This document shows, piece by piece, positions 1 through 8,729 of a stretch of 64,000 bases of DNA. The notes under the pieces were generated by a model. That model was given only the letters and a program-made list of their open reading frames with translations. It was not told the origin of the DNA and made no database searches. The first letter of the stretch is position 1. Every line of letters starts with the position of its first letter. Position numbers and translations under genes: made by a program. Origin of the DNA: Corynebacterium dentalis (lineage in GTDB: Bacteria > Actinomycetota > Actinomycetes > Mycobacteriales > Mycobacteriaceae). The stretch covers positions 62,001 to 126,000 of the forward strand of contig NZ_OCTS01000004.1 in NCBI RefSeq assembly GCF_900232865.1, written 5' to 3'.

Positions 1-1
1 G

Positions 2-301
2 CGGGCTATCTTGCTGGGCCTGAGTAGCCTACTCATCGGCGTGGTGGTGGCGATGTCCGGAGCCATCGGCTTCATCGGCCTGATCATCCCGCACATCGCG
101 CGGCGCTTGGTGGGTGCCCGCCATCGCTGGGCGCTACCCATTTCCGCTGTTCTGGGTGCCATTCTCCTGCTCTGGGCGGACGTAGTTTCCCGCATGATTC
201 TGGCCCCGCAGGAGATCCCCGTGGGCATTGTCACCGCACTGCTCGGAGCGCCGTTCATCATCCCTCTCATCAAGCGGGCCTACCCCGCGTCCTCGTCTTA
301 A
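2..301 (+). CDS. FecCD-family metal/metallophore ABC transporter permease, C-terminal part
   Basis: The 5' part lies before the window; the reading frame is open from base 2 and stops with TAA at 299-301. About 99 residues are visible. They are hydrophobic and contain the FecCD/BtuC-type segment SGAIGFIGLIIPHIARRLVG, which in this family is the cytoplasmic loop contacting the ATPase, followed by the usual last membrane segments. Members import ferric siderophores, haem, cobalamin or related metal complexes. The lipoprotein gene begins about 12 bases downstream and the ATPase follows it, so this is the membrane subunit of a three-gene importer. The substrate cannot be read from sequence. The metal-sensor-like ArsR gene downstream and the urease operon beyond make nickel or cobalt a reasonable guess besides iron. 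Confidence 0.9.
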   Translation, partial: RAILLGLSSLLIGVVVAMSGAIGFIGLIIPHIARRLVGARHRWALPISAVLGAILLLWADVVSRMILAPQEIPVGIVTALLGAPFIIPLIKRAYPASSS

Positions 302-313
302 GTGGAGCCTCGC

Positions 314-1324
314 ATGTCTGTTTTCTCCCCGTTTTCTTCCCGTTATTCCCGACGCCAAACTCGCCCCACACTCGCAGCCCTGTCCATCGTGGGGCTGGTG
401 ATTGTTGCGGGGTGTTCGAGCCTGGCGTCGGACAAGGAAGAAGGACAACAAACCACGGTGAGCAATTGCCACCATGAGGTCACCGTGGATTCGCCGCCGC
501 AGCGCGTGATGACGATGGGTGCGGAATCGATCACCACGCTGGCGCACCTGGGGCAGCTGGACCGGGTGGTGAGCCGCGCGGGCGTGTATCCCAGCGAGTA
601 TTTCGATTCCCAGACGATGGAGCAGATCAACCGGATTCCAGCGCTGACGGATCGCGTGAATGCCTCCGGCCACCTGCAGATCTCGGTGGAGGAAGTGCTC
701 GCGCAGAACCCAGATTTGGTGCTCGGGGCCACGGAGACTGTGAACTACCAGGCGCTGCATCCGCGCGGGGTGCCCGTCATTGACGAGCCTGCCTATTGCG
801 ACGGCATCGACGGCCCCACGACCTGGGACAACGTGTGGGATCAGGTGAACCTCTACGGAACGGTCTTCGCGGCACAGGACAGGGCAAAGGCGTACGTCGA
901 GGAGCTGAAGACCCGCGTGGAGCAGGTGAAGAAGCAAGCCGAAGGGGAAGGCAAGACCGTCGCGGTGGTCTATCCGGAACTCGGCGGTGGCGTGCTGTAC
1001 GCCTATGGTTCGCGGTCGATGTCCAATCCGATGGTGGAAGCGGCAGGGCTAAGCAACGTGTTTGATTCCACCGACGACCGCGTCTTCGAGGTCAATCCGG
1101 AGGAGGTGGTTTCCCGCAATCCGGATGTGATTATCGCCCTGTATACGTCCGGTTCGGCGGACGATGTGGTGCGGGATGTGACTGAGCGCTCCGGGTTTGG
1201 CGATGTGGCCGCGGTCAAGGGCGGGCGCGTCATGCCGATGCTGCTGAACTTCGCGGAGCCCGCCACGCCGCTGTCCGTGGACGGGGTGGAGAAAATCGAT
1301 GCCTACCTGCGGGATCACCGATGA
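314..1324 (+). CDS. ABC transporter substrate-binding lipoprotein (FecB/BtuF-like)
   Basis: The 336-residue protein has a lipoprotein signal peptide: a basic N-terminus (RYSRRQTR), a hydrophobic stretch and lipobox VAGC with the acylated cysteine at about residue 34. The rest is a class III periplasmic-binding fold; PQRVMTMG near the start and VEEVLAQNPDLVLG and EEVVSRNPDVIIALY in the two lobes are typical. I chose ATG 314 over GTG 302 because GGAG lies 6 bases before the ATG. Two further cysteines (one just after the linker, one in PAYCDG) could form a disulfide. This pattern is seen in actinobacterial binding proteins annotated for F420-0, cobalamin or siderophores, so the ligand stays open. 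The stop overlaps the ATPase start (ATGA), indicating translational coupling. Confidence 0.88.
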   Translation: MSVFSPFSSRYSRRQTRPTLAALSIVGLVIVAGCSSLASDKEEGQQTTVSNCHHEVTVDSPPQRVMTMGAESITTLAHLGQLDRVVSRAGVYPSEYFDSQTMEQINRIPALTDRVNASGHLQISVEEVLAQNPDLVLGATETVNYQALHPRGVPVIDEPAYCDGIDGPTTWDNVWDQVNLYGTVFAAQDRAKAYVEELKTRVEQVKKQAEGEGKTVAVVYPELGGGVLYAYGSRSMSNPMVEAAGLSNVFDSTDDRVFEVNPEEVVSRNPDVIIALYTSGSADDVVRDVTERSGFGDVAAVKGGRVMPMLLNFAEPATPLSVDGVEKIDAYLRDHR

Positions 1325-2091
1325 GCTCTGCGGGAGGTATCGCGGTGCATGACCTTTCCGTGCGCCGCGGCAAGACGCTGGCTCTGCACTCCGTGGACGC
1401 CCAGCTAACGCGCAGCGAGGGGATCACCGGCATCGTGGGACCCAACGGTTCCGGCAAATCCACTTTGATTTCCGCGGTCTACGGGGCCTTAAAACCGATG
1501 GCGGGAAGAGTGACGGTCGACGGCACGGACGTGCGCGCCCTGTCCACCAGGGCGATCGCCCAAACCATCGGCGTGGTCACCCAAATGACACCTTCCGAGA
1601 TGCCCGTGAGCGTGTGGGATTACGTGGCTTTGGGGCGCTTGCCCCACCAGAACTGGATGGGTGTGAGCAGCCAAACCGACCGCGAGTGGGTCGACAGCGC
1701 GCTGGTCAGCGTGGGAATGCGCTCGCATGCCGGCAAGTCCTTGAATGAGCTTTCCGGCGGTGAGGCGCAACGCATCAATATCGCTCGCGCGCTAGCCCAG
1801 AACCCACGCTACCTACTGCTGGATGAGCCCACCAACCACCTGGACGTCCACTATCAGCATTCAATCCTGCAGCTGGTGCGCGACCTTGGTGTCCCCAGCG
1901 TGATGGTCTTGCATGACCTGAACCTGGCCGCGCGGTACTGCGATGAGGTCCTTTTGTTCGACTCTAGCACCCTCGCCCATGTCGGACCCGTCGCTGAGGT
2001 GCTGACTCCGGAAAAAATCTCCCCGATCTACCGAATGAAGGTGCGCACTATTGACGATTCCGGCACCCCTCACCTGCTCTTTTCCCCTTAA
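1321..2091 (+). CDS. ABC transporter ATP-binding protein (FecE/BtuD-like)
   Basis: The 256-residue protein has the full nucleotide-binding domain: Walker A GPNGSGKST, signature LSGGEAQRINIARALA, Walker B YLLLDEPTNHLD, and the switch histidine in VMVLHDLNL. Length and motifs match ATPases of the iron-siderophore/B12 uptake family. Its ATG overlaps the stop of the binding-protein gene, so permease, lipoprotein and ATPase form one operon. It would energise uptake of the metal complex at the cytoplasmic membrane. The ArsR gene starts about 50 bases later and probably has its own promoter. Confidence 0.93.
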   Translation: MSSAGGIAVHDLSVRRGKTLALHSVDAQLTRSEGITGIVGPNGSGKSTLISAVYGALKPMAGRVTVDGTDVRALSTRAIAQTIGVVTQMTPSEMPVSVWDYVALGRLPHQNWMGVSSQTDREWVDSALVSVGMRSHAGKSLNELSGGEAQRINIARALAQNPRYLLLDEPTNHLDVHYQHSILQLVRDLGVPSVMVLHDLNLAARYCDEVLLFDSSTLAHVGPVAEVLTPEKISPIYRMKVRTIDDSGTPHLLFSP

Positions 2092-2128
2092 TCCCCACGA
2101 GTGCCCTCGCCAGCCGGGCACACGCCAC

Positions 2129-2134
2129 TACACT
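2129..2134 (+). promoter_or_regulatory. -10 element for a leaderless arsR transcript
   Basis: TACACT lies 8 bases before ATG 2143 and no Shine-Dalgarno sequence precedes that ATG. This is the layout of leaderless genes in Corynebacterium, and it supports ATG 2143 rather than GTG 2101 as the start. Confidence 0.5.
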
Positions 2135-2142
2135 CTTCGACC

Positions 2143-2469
2143 ATGAGCCATTCCCACTCTGCGCCGCTCACCCTCAGCGAGGCTCTTGACCTCGCAGATA
2201 CCTGGCATCCGGTGTTCAAACTGCTGGGTGATCGCACCCGACTGCGCCTACTGGTGGCACTGCACCACGGCGGTCCGTCCAAGCGCACGGTGCAGGAACT
2301 GGCAGACGTCACGGAGACGCGCGTGGTCACCGCCAGCGCAGCGTTGAATCTCATGTCCGACGCAGGGATTGTACAGGCCGAACGGCAAGGCCGAGAGATG
2401 CGCTACTCGTTGGTGGATCCGCAGGTCCACCAGGTGCTGCACCATATCGGCGCGTTGCACGAGCACTAA
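2143..2469 (+). CDS. ArsR/SmtB-family metal-responsive repressor
   Basis: A 108-residue winged-helix protein. The recognition region (VQELADVTETRVVTASAALNLMSDAGIV) and wing (RQGREMRYSLVD) fit the family. The N-terminus is MSHSHS and the last helix is VDPQVHQVLHHIGALHEH. Nickel/cobalt sensors such as NmtR bind metal through an N-terminal histidine plus His/Asp of the last helix, so a divalent metal (Ni, Co or Zn) is the likely inducer. The canonical Asp-x-His of CzrA/NmtR reads D-P-Q here, so the ligand set differs in detail. It is co-directional with the metal ABC transporter and close to the urease operon. The metal is inferred from histidine content and context, not shown. Confidence 0.82.
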   Translation: MSHSHSAPLTLSEALDLADTWHPVFKLLGDRTRLRLLVALHHGGPSKRTVQELADVTETRVVTASAALNLMSDAGIVQAERQGREMRYSLVDPQVHQVLHHIGALHEH

Positions 2470-2771
2470 GCTGAGTTCTCTTTAGCGGCCGTCTCACCGA
2501 ATCCTCCCCTTACCGGTTTAATGACTAAACCACTAAGAAACGGCCGTAGGTTACCGGGATAACGCTTAAACCAGTAAGCAGCGACTGGTACTTCTACCCC
2601 CTGTATCCAAAAGCAAAATGTCAATAATATGTGCCGATTCCGGCACACATTATTGACAACTCTGTATAACTGCATGTCAGAGCCCAGCTGCAAACTTGCG
2701 TAGTTTTCACGAGCAAGGATTGGCACCCATTTTTGACACTCTCGCTGGTGTCACGGTCGGATGGCCCACAC
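2470..2771. other. Intergenic region between convergent genes, with IS-end-like repeats
   Basis: This stretch of 302 bases separates arsR from the NCS1 permease gene. It holds a long imperfect palindrome (2619-2658), a third copy of one palindrome arm (2722-2738), and two similar short blocks (TAAACCACTAAG and TAAACCAGTAAG). A minus-strand open frame crosses it (2466-2726), but it has no recognisable domain and I do not call it a gene. Confidence 0.6.
2619..2658. repeat. 18-bp inverted repeat with 4-base centre, possible insertion-sequence remnant
   Basis: Left arm TGTCAATAATATGTGCCG (2619-2636), centre ATTC, right arm CGGCACACATTATTGACA (2641-2658), one mismatch. There is no T-run, so it is not an ordinary terminator. 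The outward TGTCAA ends resemble terminal repeats of IS21-type elements, which also carry internal copies of the end sequence; GGCACCCATTTTTGACA at 2722-2738 matches the right arm at 15 of 17 positions. Alternatively it is a large operator for the adjacent ArsR protein. Confidence 0.55.
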
Positions 2772-4475
2772 CTAGTTCGGCGGCAGCACGTGCTTGCCGG
2801 ACTTGTCCAAGGTCAGTGCCAGCGAAGACACGTACTGCTTCTCACCATTCGGGCCCGGCACCGCGGAAGCGATCATGTCTGGGCGTTCCACAATCTCCCC
2901 AGTCAGAGCACACTCCAGCGTCGCGTCGCTGGGATTACCGTGCTCATCGAACATGGGCAGGTCGATGCCATCATCTTGGCGTCGAAGATAATACGCACCC
3001 TTGGTCACAATGGCGGCCAGCGGCGTAACCACCACCGCAATGAGCGCGGCGAACAGCGGGCTGAACGCGGCGATCCCCTCGCCGAAGGCCCCGAAGAACA
3101 TCGCCACAGAGATGGCACCGGAAAGCACCAACGAGACCACACCCACGGGGTTGACGTTGAAGAGCATGCCGCGTCGGAACTCAGGCTGCTTCGGAGACAG
3201 TTTCAGCAGGTACTTGTTGAAGACAATGTCCGCCGCGACCGTGAAGATCCACGCGATAGCGAAGTTGGAGTAGAAGGAGAGCACAAATCCCAGCACCTGG
3301 AACATGTTGAACTCCATCAGAGCCAAAGAAATACCAACGTTCAGCAGCACAAACAGCACGCGACCCGGGTAGCGGTTGAAAGTACGCGAGTAAATGTTTG
3401 TCCACGCCAGAGAACCACAATAGGCATTAGTGGTGTTGATCTTGATCTGGCTGACCACTACCAAGAACACGGCCAAGGCAACCGCCAGCCAGTGCGGCAT
3501 CATCTCCGAATACAAGCTCAGGAATTGATTGACGGGCTCGATGGCCAGATCCGTGCCCTGCCCTAAACGGGCGATGATGTAGACGGCCAGGAACACGCCC
3601 ACGATCTGCTTAGCCGCGCCGAGGATGACCCAACCCGGCCCACCCATGATCACTGCGGTCCACCAGCTGCGGGCATTTTCCGGAGTCTTTGGAGGCATGA
3701 AGCGCAGGTAATCGATGTTTTCTGCGATCTGCGCGGTCAGGGATAGGCACACGCCCGCGGCCAGCATCATGGAGGCAAAGTTCACGCCCTCGCCGCTTTC
3801 GCCTGCATAGCTGAGGAAGGTGCCCACCGTCTCCGGCTCGCTAAACAGCAGATAAGCCATCGGCAGAATCATCAGCACCAGCCACAAAGGATTGGTCCAG
3901 GACTGGAGCTTGGCCAGGATCTTCATGCCGTAGATGACCAACGGGATGATCATCAAAGAACTGACTGCGTATCCAGCCCACAAAGGAAGCCCGAAACCCA
4001 CCTTCAAGCCTTGGGCCATGATGGCACCTTCCGTGGCGAAGAGGATGAAAGTGAAGGAAACGAAGATCAGGTTGGTGAGGATGGACCCCAGGTAGCCGAA
4101 GCCCGCGCCACGGGTGATCAGATCCATGTCCACGTTGTAGCGGGCCGCATAGTAGGCCAGCGGGAACGAGCTGATGAAGATCAAGACTGCAGCGATCAGA
4201 ATGCCGCCGATCGCGTTGCCCGTTCCGTGAGTCACGCCGATGGTGGCGCCAATGGAGAAGTCCGCCAGGTAGGCGATGCCGCCGAGCGCGGAGGATGCGA
4301 CAACTGCAGGCGTCCACTTGCGGTAGTGCCGTGGTGCAAAGCGGAGGCTGAAGTCCTCGCCACCCTTCGTGGTGTTTTCCGCGGTGACTGGGACGTCAGC
4401 GCTGGAGGAGCGTGTCGGTATGGACGCCGGGCGGGCAACCACCGAGGGCTGGTCGAGTTTGGTTTCTGGGCTCAT
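2772..4475 (-). CDS. NCS1-family purine/cytosine/allantoin-type permease
   Basis: The 567-residue membrane protein has about twelve hydrophobic segments and NCS1 features (FSLRFAPRHYRKWTPAV near the N-terminus, GTGNAIGGIL, the NTTNAYCGSLAWTNI region). The N-terminus (about 40 residues) and a C-terminal tail of about 70 residues after YYLRRQDDG are hydrophilic; the tail is longer than in basic CodB-type carriers and has the unusual stretch ECALTGEIVERPDM. It is the last gene of the leftward urease series, 91 bases after ureD. This suggests it brings in urea or a nitrogen compound broken down to urea (purine, allantoin); that link is inference. No clear ribosome site precedes ATG 4475, and a hairpin lies immediately before the start codon. 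Confidence 0.85.
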   Translation of the reverse strand: MSPETKLDQPSVVARPASIPTRSSSADVPVTAENTTKGGEDFSLRFAPRHYRKWTPAVVASSALGGIAYLADFSIGATIGVTHGTGNAIGGILIAAVLIFISSFPLAYYAARYNVDMDLITRGAGFGYLGSILTNLIFVSFTFILFATEGAIMAQGLKVGFGLPLWAGYAVSSLMIIPLVIYGMKILAKLQSWTNPLWLVLMILPMAYLLFSEPETVGTFLSYAGESGEGVNFASMMLAAGVCLSLTAQIAENIDYLRFMPPKTPENARSWWTAVIMGGPGWVILGAAKQIVGVFLAVYIIARLGQGTDLAIEPVNQFLSLYSEMMPHWLAVALAVFLVVVSQIKINTTNAYCGSLAWTNIYSRTFNRYPGRVLFVLLNVGISLALMEFNMFQVLGFVLSFYSNFAIAWIFTVAADIVFNKYLLKLSPKQPEFRRGMLFNVNPVGVVSLVLSGAISVAMFFGAFGEGIAAFSPLFAALIAVVVTPLAAIVTKGAYYLRRQDDGIDLPMFDEHGNPSDATLECALTGEIVERPDMIASAVPGPNGEKQYVSSLALTLDKSGKHVLPPN

Positions 4476-4480
4476 GGTGA

Positions 4481-4499
4481 CTGAGCTTAAAAAGCTCAG
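4481..4499 (-). promoter_or_regulatory. Small hairpin directly before the NCS1 permease start
   Basis: CTGAGCTT (4481-4488) and AAGCTCAG (4492-4499) form an 8-bp stem with a 3-base loop; a T-rich stretch lies in the hairpin on the minus strand. It is downstream of ureD and 6 bases before the permease ATG, where a ribosome site would be expected. It could attenuate read-through from urease into the permease gene. Confidence 0.45.
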
Positions 4500-4566
4500 G
4501 TTTCACCCGATGAGCACTTATATCAACGGTTTGTTTCTAGAAGTATGTGTTTATTTCCTAGATGTT

Positions 4567-5547
4567 TCACATAGTGCGCAGATCAAACGCCGGACGCCCC
4601 ATAACTGCCCGACGAACAGCGTCATGCGCGGCATGCATCGCAGCACGCACGGTGACGGTTGATCCCCCGGCGATGCGCACCATCACTCCCGACTTGTTCA
4701 ATACCGTACTCACCCCGATCGCCACCTTGCCATCCTGAACTGCAGGAACAGCCAGAAGTACTTCGTGGCATTGGTCGCTAAGAGACAGGGTTGACGTCGA
4801 GCAAAAATCTTCAGGAACCACTACAACCAACGTGCCCCACACCGGCGCATCTCCCCACAACATCAGGTCCGTGCCGCTGCCCGCACCTACCATGACCACG
4901 TGATCGTTGAGCAACGGCATGCCATTACGCGTCACACGCATGCACAAGCAGGCAGCATCAAACGCATGACTTTCACCGTGGGCTAAGCGACCCGACAAGG
5001 TGATCTCGCCGGCAATCAAAGCAGCACTTGGTGCGACTTCGAACTCGTTGAACTGCACCAAACGCGAGCCACCGAACAACGTGGTGTGCCCCGGCACATA
5101 CTCCAAGCGCGCACCATCGGCCACAGTGAATGTGGACCATTGCGTTGCCAATCCTGCGTTCATGCGGTGCACATTCGTGGCAGCCTGCGTGGTGACCGTG
5201 ACTTGCGCACCTTCCCCCACCTGCACCTTTTGCCGAATACGGTCGTTTTCAGCTAGCCCACCACCGGTCGTCCGCACGTACAACACCGCATGCCGAGAGT
5301 CTGATGGATCCACGTACAGCGGACGAGTGAGACTCATCGGCGCCTTCACAAAACGCTGCGCAAGCCCTGTCCGCCCGGTAGATCTATCAACTTTCAACTC
5401 AGCCTCCAGCACGCCGACCTTCCCGGGCTTGCCTACGCCCAGCACGCCGGATCGCTGGACAACAGCTCTATCTGTACACGCTAGAAACTCCCGCAACTCA
5501 CGTGGAATCCACGGTGTGAGTAGTGAAGCATCGAGTCGATCACCCAT
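4567..5547 (-). CDS. ureD: Urease accessory protein UreD (UreH)
   Basis: The 326-residue protein has UreD family features: AELKVDRSTGRTGLAQRFVKAPMSLTRPLY near the N-terminus, TTQAATNVHRM, GARLEYVPGHTTLFGGSRL and the AALIAGEITLSGRLAHGE region. In urease maturation UreD binds apo-urease and, with UreF and UreG, forms the complex that carries nickel and CO2 to the active site. Its ATG (5547) overlaps the end of ureG by 8 bases, showing coupled translation. It is the last accessory gene before the NCS1 permease gene. Confidence 0.93.
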   Translation of the reverse strand: MGDRLDASLLTPWIPRELREFLACTDRAVVQRSGVLGVGKPGKVGVLEAELKVDRSTGRTGLAQRFVKAPMSLTRPLYVDPSDSRHAVLYVRTTGGGLAENDRIRQKVQVGEGAQVTVTTQAATNVHRMNAGLATQWSTFTVADGARLEYVPGHTTLFGGSRLVQFNEFEVAPSAALIAGEITLSGRLAHGESHAFDAACLCMRVTRNGMPLLNDHVVMVGAGSGTDLMLWGDAPVWGTLVVVVPEDFCSTSTLSLSDQCHEVLLAVPAVQDGKVAIGVSTVLNKSGVMVRIAGGSTVTVRAAMHAAHDAVRRAVMGRPAFDLRTM

Positions 5548-6181
5548 TAGCGCGCTCGCGGTAACTTTCTAAAGCCACCATCAGTTCACCGATGCCCTGC
5601 CCGTCCAGCGAGTTCGTCAAGATCACGGTCTTGTTGTCGCGCACATCGTTGGCATCGGAATGCATCTGGTCCAGGTCACATCGCACGTACTTCGCGATAT
5701 CCACTTTGTTGATCACCAACACGTCCGATTCTGTGATGCCGGGGCCGCGCTTACGTGGCATTTTGTCGCCCTCTGCCGTGTCCAGCACAAAGACGAACAC
5801 GTCCACCAGTGCAGGCGAGAATGTCAGCGTGAGATTGTCTCCACCCGATTCGAAGAAGATTGTGTCTAGTTCTGGGTGTTCGTCCAACATGTCCGCAGCG
5901 GCCATGAGGTTCATCGTCGGATCATCGCGTACCGCAGTGTGCGGGCAGCTTCCTGTTTCCACGCCCACGATCCTGGATCCATCGATCACGCCGTCCAGAA
6001 CGCGCCGAATATGCTGGGCGTCTTCTTGTGTGTAAATGTCATTGGTAATCACACCCACTTCGTGGCCTGCCTGGACAAACTGAGGCACAAGCACCTCAAT
6101 CAGCGCAGTCTTGCCGGATCCCACCGGTCCGCCGATGCCAATGCGTAGCGGCGATCCGTTTCCTGTAACTGGGTTGTTCAT
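5540..6181 (-). CDS. ureG: Urease accessory GTPase UreG
   Basis: The 213-residue SIMIBI-class GTPase has P-loop GGPVGSGKTALIE, then GVITNDIYTQEDAQ, the metal-binding CPH-type motif in ETGSCPHTAVRDD, ESGGDNLT and the base-recognition NKVD. It couples GTP hydrolysis to nickel delivery into urease. The open frame extends upstream to 6361, but ATG 6181 is chosen because AAGGA lies 8 bases before it and UreG homology begins there. Unlike some UreG proteins it has no His-rich N-terminus, so nickel storage is not on this protein. Confidence 0.96.
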   Translation of the reverse strand: MNNPVTGNGSPLRIGIGGPVGSGKTALIEVLVPQFVQAGHEVGVITNDIYTQEDAQHIRRVLDGVIDGSRIVGVETGSCPHTAVRDDPTMNLMAAADMLDEHPELDTIFFESGGDNLTLTFSPALVDVFVFVLDTAEGDKMPRKRGPGITESDVLVINKVDIAKYVRCDLDQMHSDANDVRDNKTVILTNSLDGQGIGELMVALESYRERANG

Positions 6182-6258
6182 TGTGTGTCCTTCGTTGAGT
6201 TCTCGTTCGTTATTTTCTCGACGCCAGCCCCGCCCCCAACCAGCTTCGTTCACCCTGG
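6182..6258. other. ureF-ureG spacer carrying the dispersed pyrimidine/CGACGCC motif
   Basis: A 77-base gap breaks the otherwise tight urease operon. It contains a plus-strand copy of the dispersed motif (TTTTCTCGACGCCAGCCCC within 6211-6231) and the UreG ribosome site. No gene is seen. Confidence 0.5.
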
Positions 6259-7005
6259 TCAGCTCATGAATAGCCGGGCGGGCGCACGCTCGTGCGCGGC
6301 ACTTGCCATGTCCAGCCCAGGGCTTGCGCGGCCTAGGTGCTGCACGTCCCCGGTCGCGCATAATTCGCGGGCTTCAGCCACCGCCCATTCCGCACGGTCC
6401 TCGATCAGCGGCATCACGCGATTGATCATGACCTGGCCACTGATGTGGTCACATTGCCGCAAGCGCAGCGCCGCCGAGGACCATCCGATCACCAATCCAA
6501 TGAGTTCCACGCCGACGGCTTCCAGCGCATCCAGCCCGCGCGACTGATGAATCAATCCCAATGCGATGGCCTGGTTTCCGGGAGTGTGACGGCGCGAGGT
6601 GGCTTCGGAAAAAGATTCCAACACCCCACTAACCGGCGTGACCTCGCCATGAACCCGCAGCGTCTGCCGACCTACCCGCGTGGACGATTTGCGCAGCTCC
6701 TCGGTGATTTTCGTGGCTGTGAGTTCGTAATCCAATCGCATCAAAAAATCCAGCGCATCTTCCAGCGACAGCGTGCCATCGGCTACCGCCTCAGCCTGCA
6801 GCACAGCCATAGCCGTGGCCACCCCGTCACCTGGAACGGCCGTGTGTCGAAGGTGTCCCTCCAGGGCAGCTCCGGCTTGGTCTGCACCTCGAACCTTGCT
6901 CGATTGCACCAGACCTTCCAGCCCGTGCGACAGTGTGTAACGGCCAGAGGGATATGCCGAATCACCGTAGGTCACAGCGTGCAGTAAGGCGGATAGTTGA
7001 GTCAT
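6259..7005 (-). CDS. ureF: Urease accessory protein UreF
   Basis: The 248-residue helical protein has UreF hallmarks: an opening like MTQLSALLHAVTYGDSAYPSGRYTLSHGLEG, where YPSGRYTLSHGLE is the usual FPSG-x(4)-SHGLE block, plus VPGDGVATA and a C-terminal segment rich in small residues. UreF joins UreD and UreG in the nickel-insertion complex and gates UreG GTPase activity. The start is 11 bases downstream of the ureC stop. In most corynebacterial urease clusters ureE lies here between ureC and ureF; there is no room for it in this window. Confidence 0.93.
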   Translation of the reverse strand: MTQLSALLHAVTYGDSAYPSGRYTLSHGLEGLVQSSKVRGADQAGAALEGHLRHTAVPGDGVATAMAVLQAEAVADGTLSLEDALDFLMRLDYELTATKITEELRKSSTRVGRQTLRVHGEVTPVSGVLESFSEATSRRHTPGNQAIALGLIHQSRGLDALEAVGVELIGLVIGWSSAALRLRQCDHISGQVMINRVMPLIEDRAEWAVAEARELCATGDVQHLGRASPGLDMASAAHERAPARLFMS

Positions 7006-7016
7006 TACATCTTCAC

Positions 7017-8729
7017 TTAAAACAAGTAGAAAAGTTGCGCCAAAGGCAAACGCTCGGCCGGATCGATGGTGACAATATCCCCATCCACGCGGACTTCATA
7101 GGTGTCCGGATCCACCTGAATATCCGCCAAGCGGTTGTTGCGAATCATGTCCCGCTTGCCCAGGTGACGGGTTCCTCGAACGGGCAGTACCAGCGAATCT
7201 AGTCCGAGTTTCTCCGGCACCCCGGCCTCGATGGCGGCCTGGGACATGAATGTCACACGCGTTGCGGGCAACGCCTTGCCGAAGTTGGCGAACTGCGGGC
7301 GATAGTAGATCGGCTGTGGGGTAGAAATAGATGCGTTGGGATCCCCCATCGCGGCCCACGCTATGCGGCCGTGGCGCAGCACTACTTGCGGCTTCGCAGC
7401 AAAGGAATCCACGGGCCACAGCACCAGGTCGGCGATCTTGCCCTTTTCAATCGACCCGATATGCTCGGAGATGCCCTGCGCGATCGCCGGGTTGATCGTG
7501 AGTTTGGCCAGGTATCGCAGTACCCGGTTATTGTCCGCGCCGTCGTCGCCCTCCAGCTCTCCCAGTTGTTCCCGGCAGTGGTGCGCGGTTTGAAACGCCC
7601 TGGTCCAGGATTCGCCCACGCGGCCCATCGCCTGGGAATCGGAGCTGAAAATGCTGATCAGACCCATATCGTGCATCACGGTTTCCGCCGCGATCGTCTC
7701 TGCGCGCACGCGCGAATCCGCAAAGGACACATCCTCTGGAATGTCGTGGGATAGGTGGTGGCACACCATCACCATGTCCAGCAGTTCTTCCACCGAGTTG
7801 ACCGTGTAGGGCAAGGTGGGATTTGTCGACGACGGCAGAACGTTGCTCATTCCCGTTACCCGCAAAATGTCCGGCGCATGCCCGCCACCAGCGCCTTCGG
7901 AGTGGAAGGTGTGGATGGTGCGATTGCCCATCGCGCGTGCCGTGGACTGGAAGAATCCGGACTCGTTCAGAGTGTCTGTGTGGATCGCCAGCTGTACGTC
8001 CATTTCCTCACACACATCCAATGCGTTGGAGATAGCCGCCGGAGTAGCACCCCAGTCCTCGTGCACCTTCAGTCCCGCAGCACCTGCGGCCACTTGGACG
8101 CGCAAAGCATCGGGCAAGCTACCGGAGCCCTTGCCCAGGAAACCGGTATTCACCGGCAAGCCTTCTGCCGCGCGCAGCATGAACTGCACCCCGCTTTCAC
8201 CGGGCGAGCAGGTTGTTCCCAACGAGCCCTCGGCCGGTCCTGTTCCACCACCGAAGAACGTGGTGATGCCGTTGGACAGTCCCTCTTCCGCCTGCTGCGG
8301 CGTGATGTAGTGGATGTGAGTATCCACGCCACCTGCAGTAAGAATGCGGTGAGCGCCAGAGATAACCTCCGTGCCGGGGCCGATCAGCAAATCACGGTCC
8401 ACCCCGTCCTGGGTGTTTGGGTTACCCGCCTTACCGATGCCCACGATGCGTCCATCTTTAATTCCGACGTCACCTTTGACCACGCCGAGTATGGCGTCGA
8501 GAACAATGGCACCCAAAATGACGGTATCCAGCGACTCGACCGCCGAGGGATCTTGCCCCATGCCATCGCGGACTGCCTTGCCACCGCCGTAGACGGATTC
8601 GTCGCCATAAGCGACGGCCGAATAGTCCTTGTCGATGCGGACCTTAAGGTTGGTATCCGCCAGCTTGACCAGGTCGCCCTCAGTAGGGCCGTAGATCTCT
8701 GCGTAGCGGGAGCGATCAATACTGTTCAT
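7017..8729 (-). CDS. ureC: Urease alpha subunit (catalytic)
   Basis: At 570 residues it is full length. Nickel and catalytic features are intact: HIHYI (nickel histidines), the lysine of [12 protein letters not shown] that becomes carbamylated and bridges both nickel ions, [25 protein letters not shown], and the mobile-flap motif MVCHHLS with cysteine and histidine. The enzyme hydrolyses urea to ammonia and carbamate in the cytoplasm. Its start overlaps the ureB stop (ATGA). Nothing suggests inactivation. Confidence 0.98.
   Translation of the reverse strand: MNSIDRSRYAEIYGPTEGDLVKLADTNLKVRIDKDYSAVAYGDESVYGGGKAVRDGMGQDPSAVESLDTVILGAIVLDAILGVVKGDVGIKDGRIVGIGKAGNPNTQDGVDRDLLIGPGTEVISGAHRILTAGGVDTHIHYITPQQAEEGLSNGITTFFGGGTGPAEGSLGTTCSPGESGVQFMLRAAEGLPVNTGFLGKGSGSLPDALRVQVAAGAAGLKVHEDWGATPAAISNALDVCEEMDVQLAIHTDTLNESGFFQSTARAMGNRTIHTFHSEGAGGGHAPDILRVTGMSNVLPSSTNPTLPYTVNSVEELLDMVMVCHHLSHDIPEDVSFADSRVRAETIAAETVMHDMGLISIFSSDSQAMGRVGESWTRAFQTAHHCREQLGELEGDDGADNNRVLRYLAKLTINPAIAQGISEHIGSIEKGKIADLVLWPVDSFAAKPQVVLRHGRIAWAAMGDPNASISTPQPIYYRPQFANFGKALPATRVTFMSQAAIEAGVPEKLGLDSLVLPVRGTRHLGKRDMIRNNRLADIQVDPDTYEVRVDGDIVTIDPAERLPLAQLFYLF

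Noticed and set aside
2466-2726. Minus-strand 86-residue open frame between arsR and the NCS1 permease
   Set aside because: No domain or convincing start context, and it runs across the palindromic repeats; treated as chance frame.
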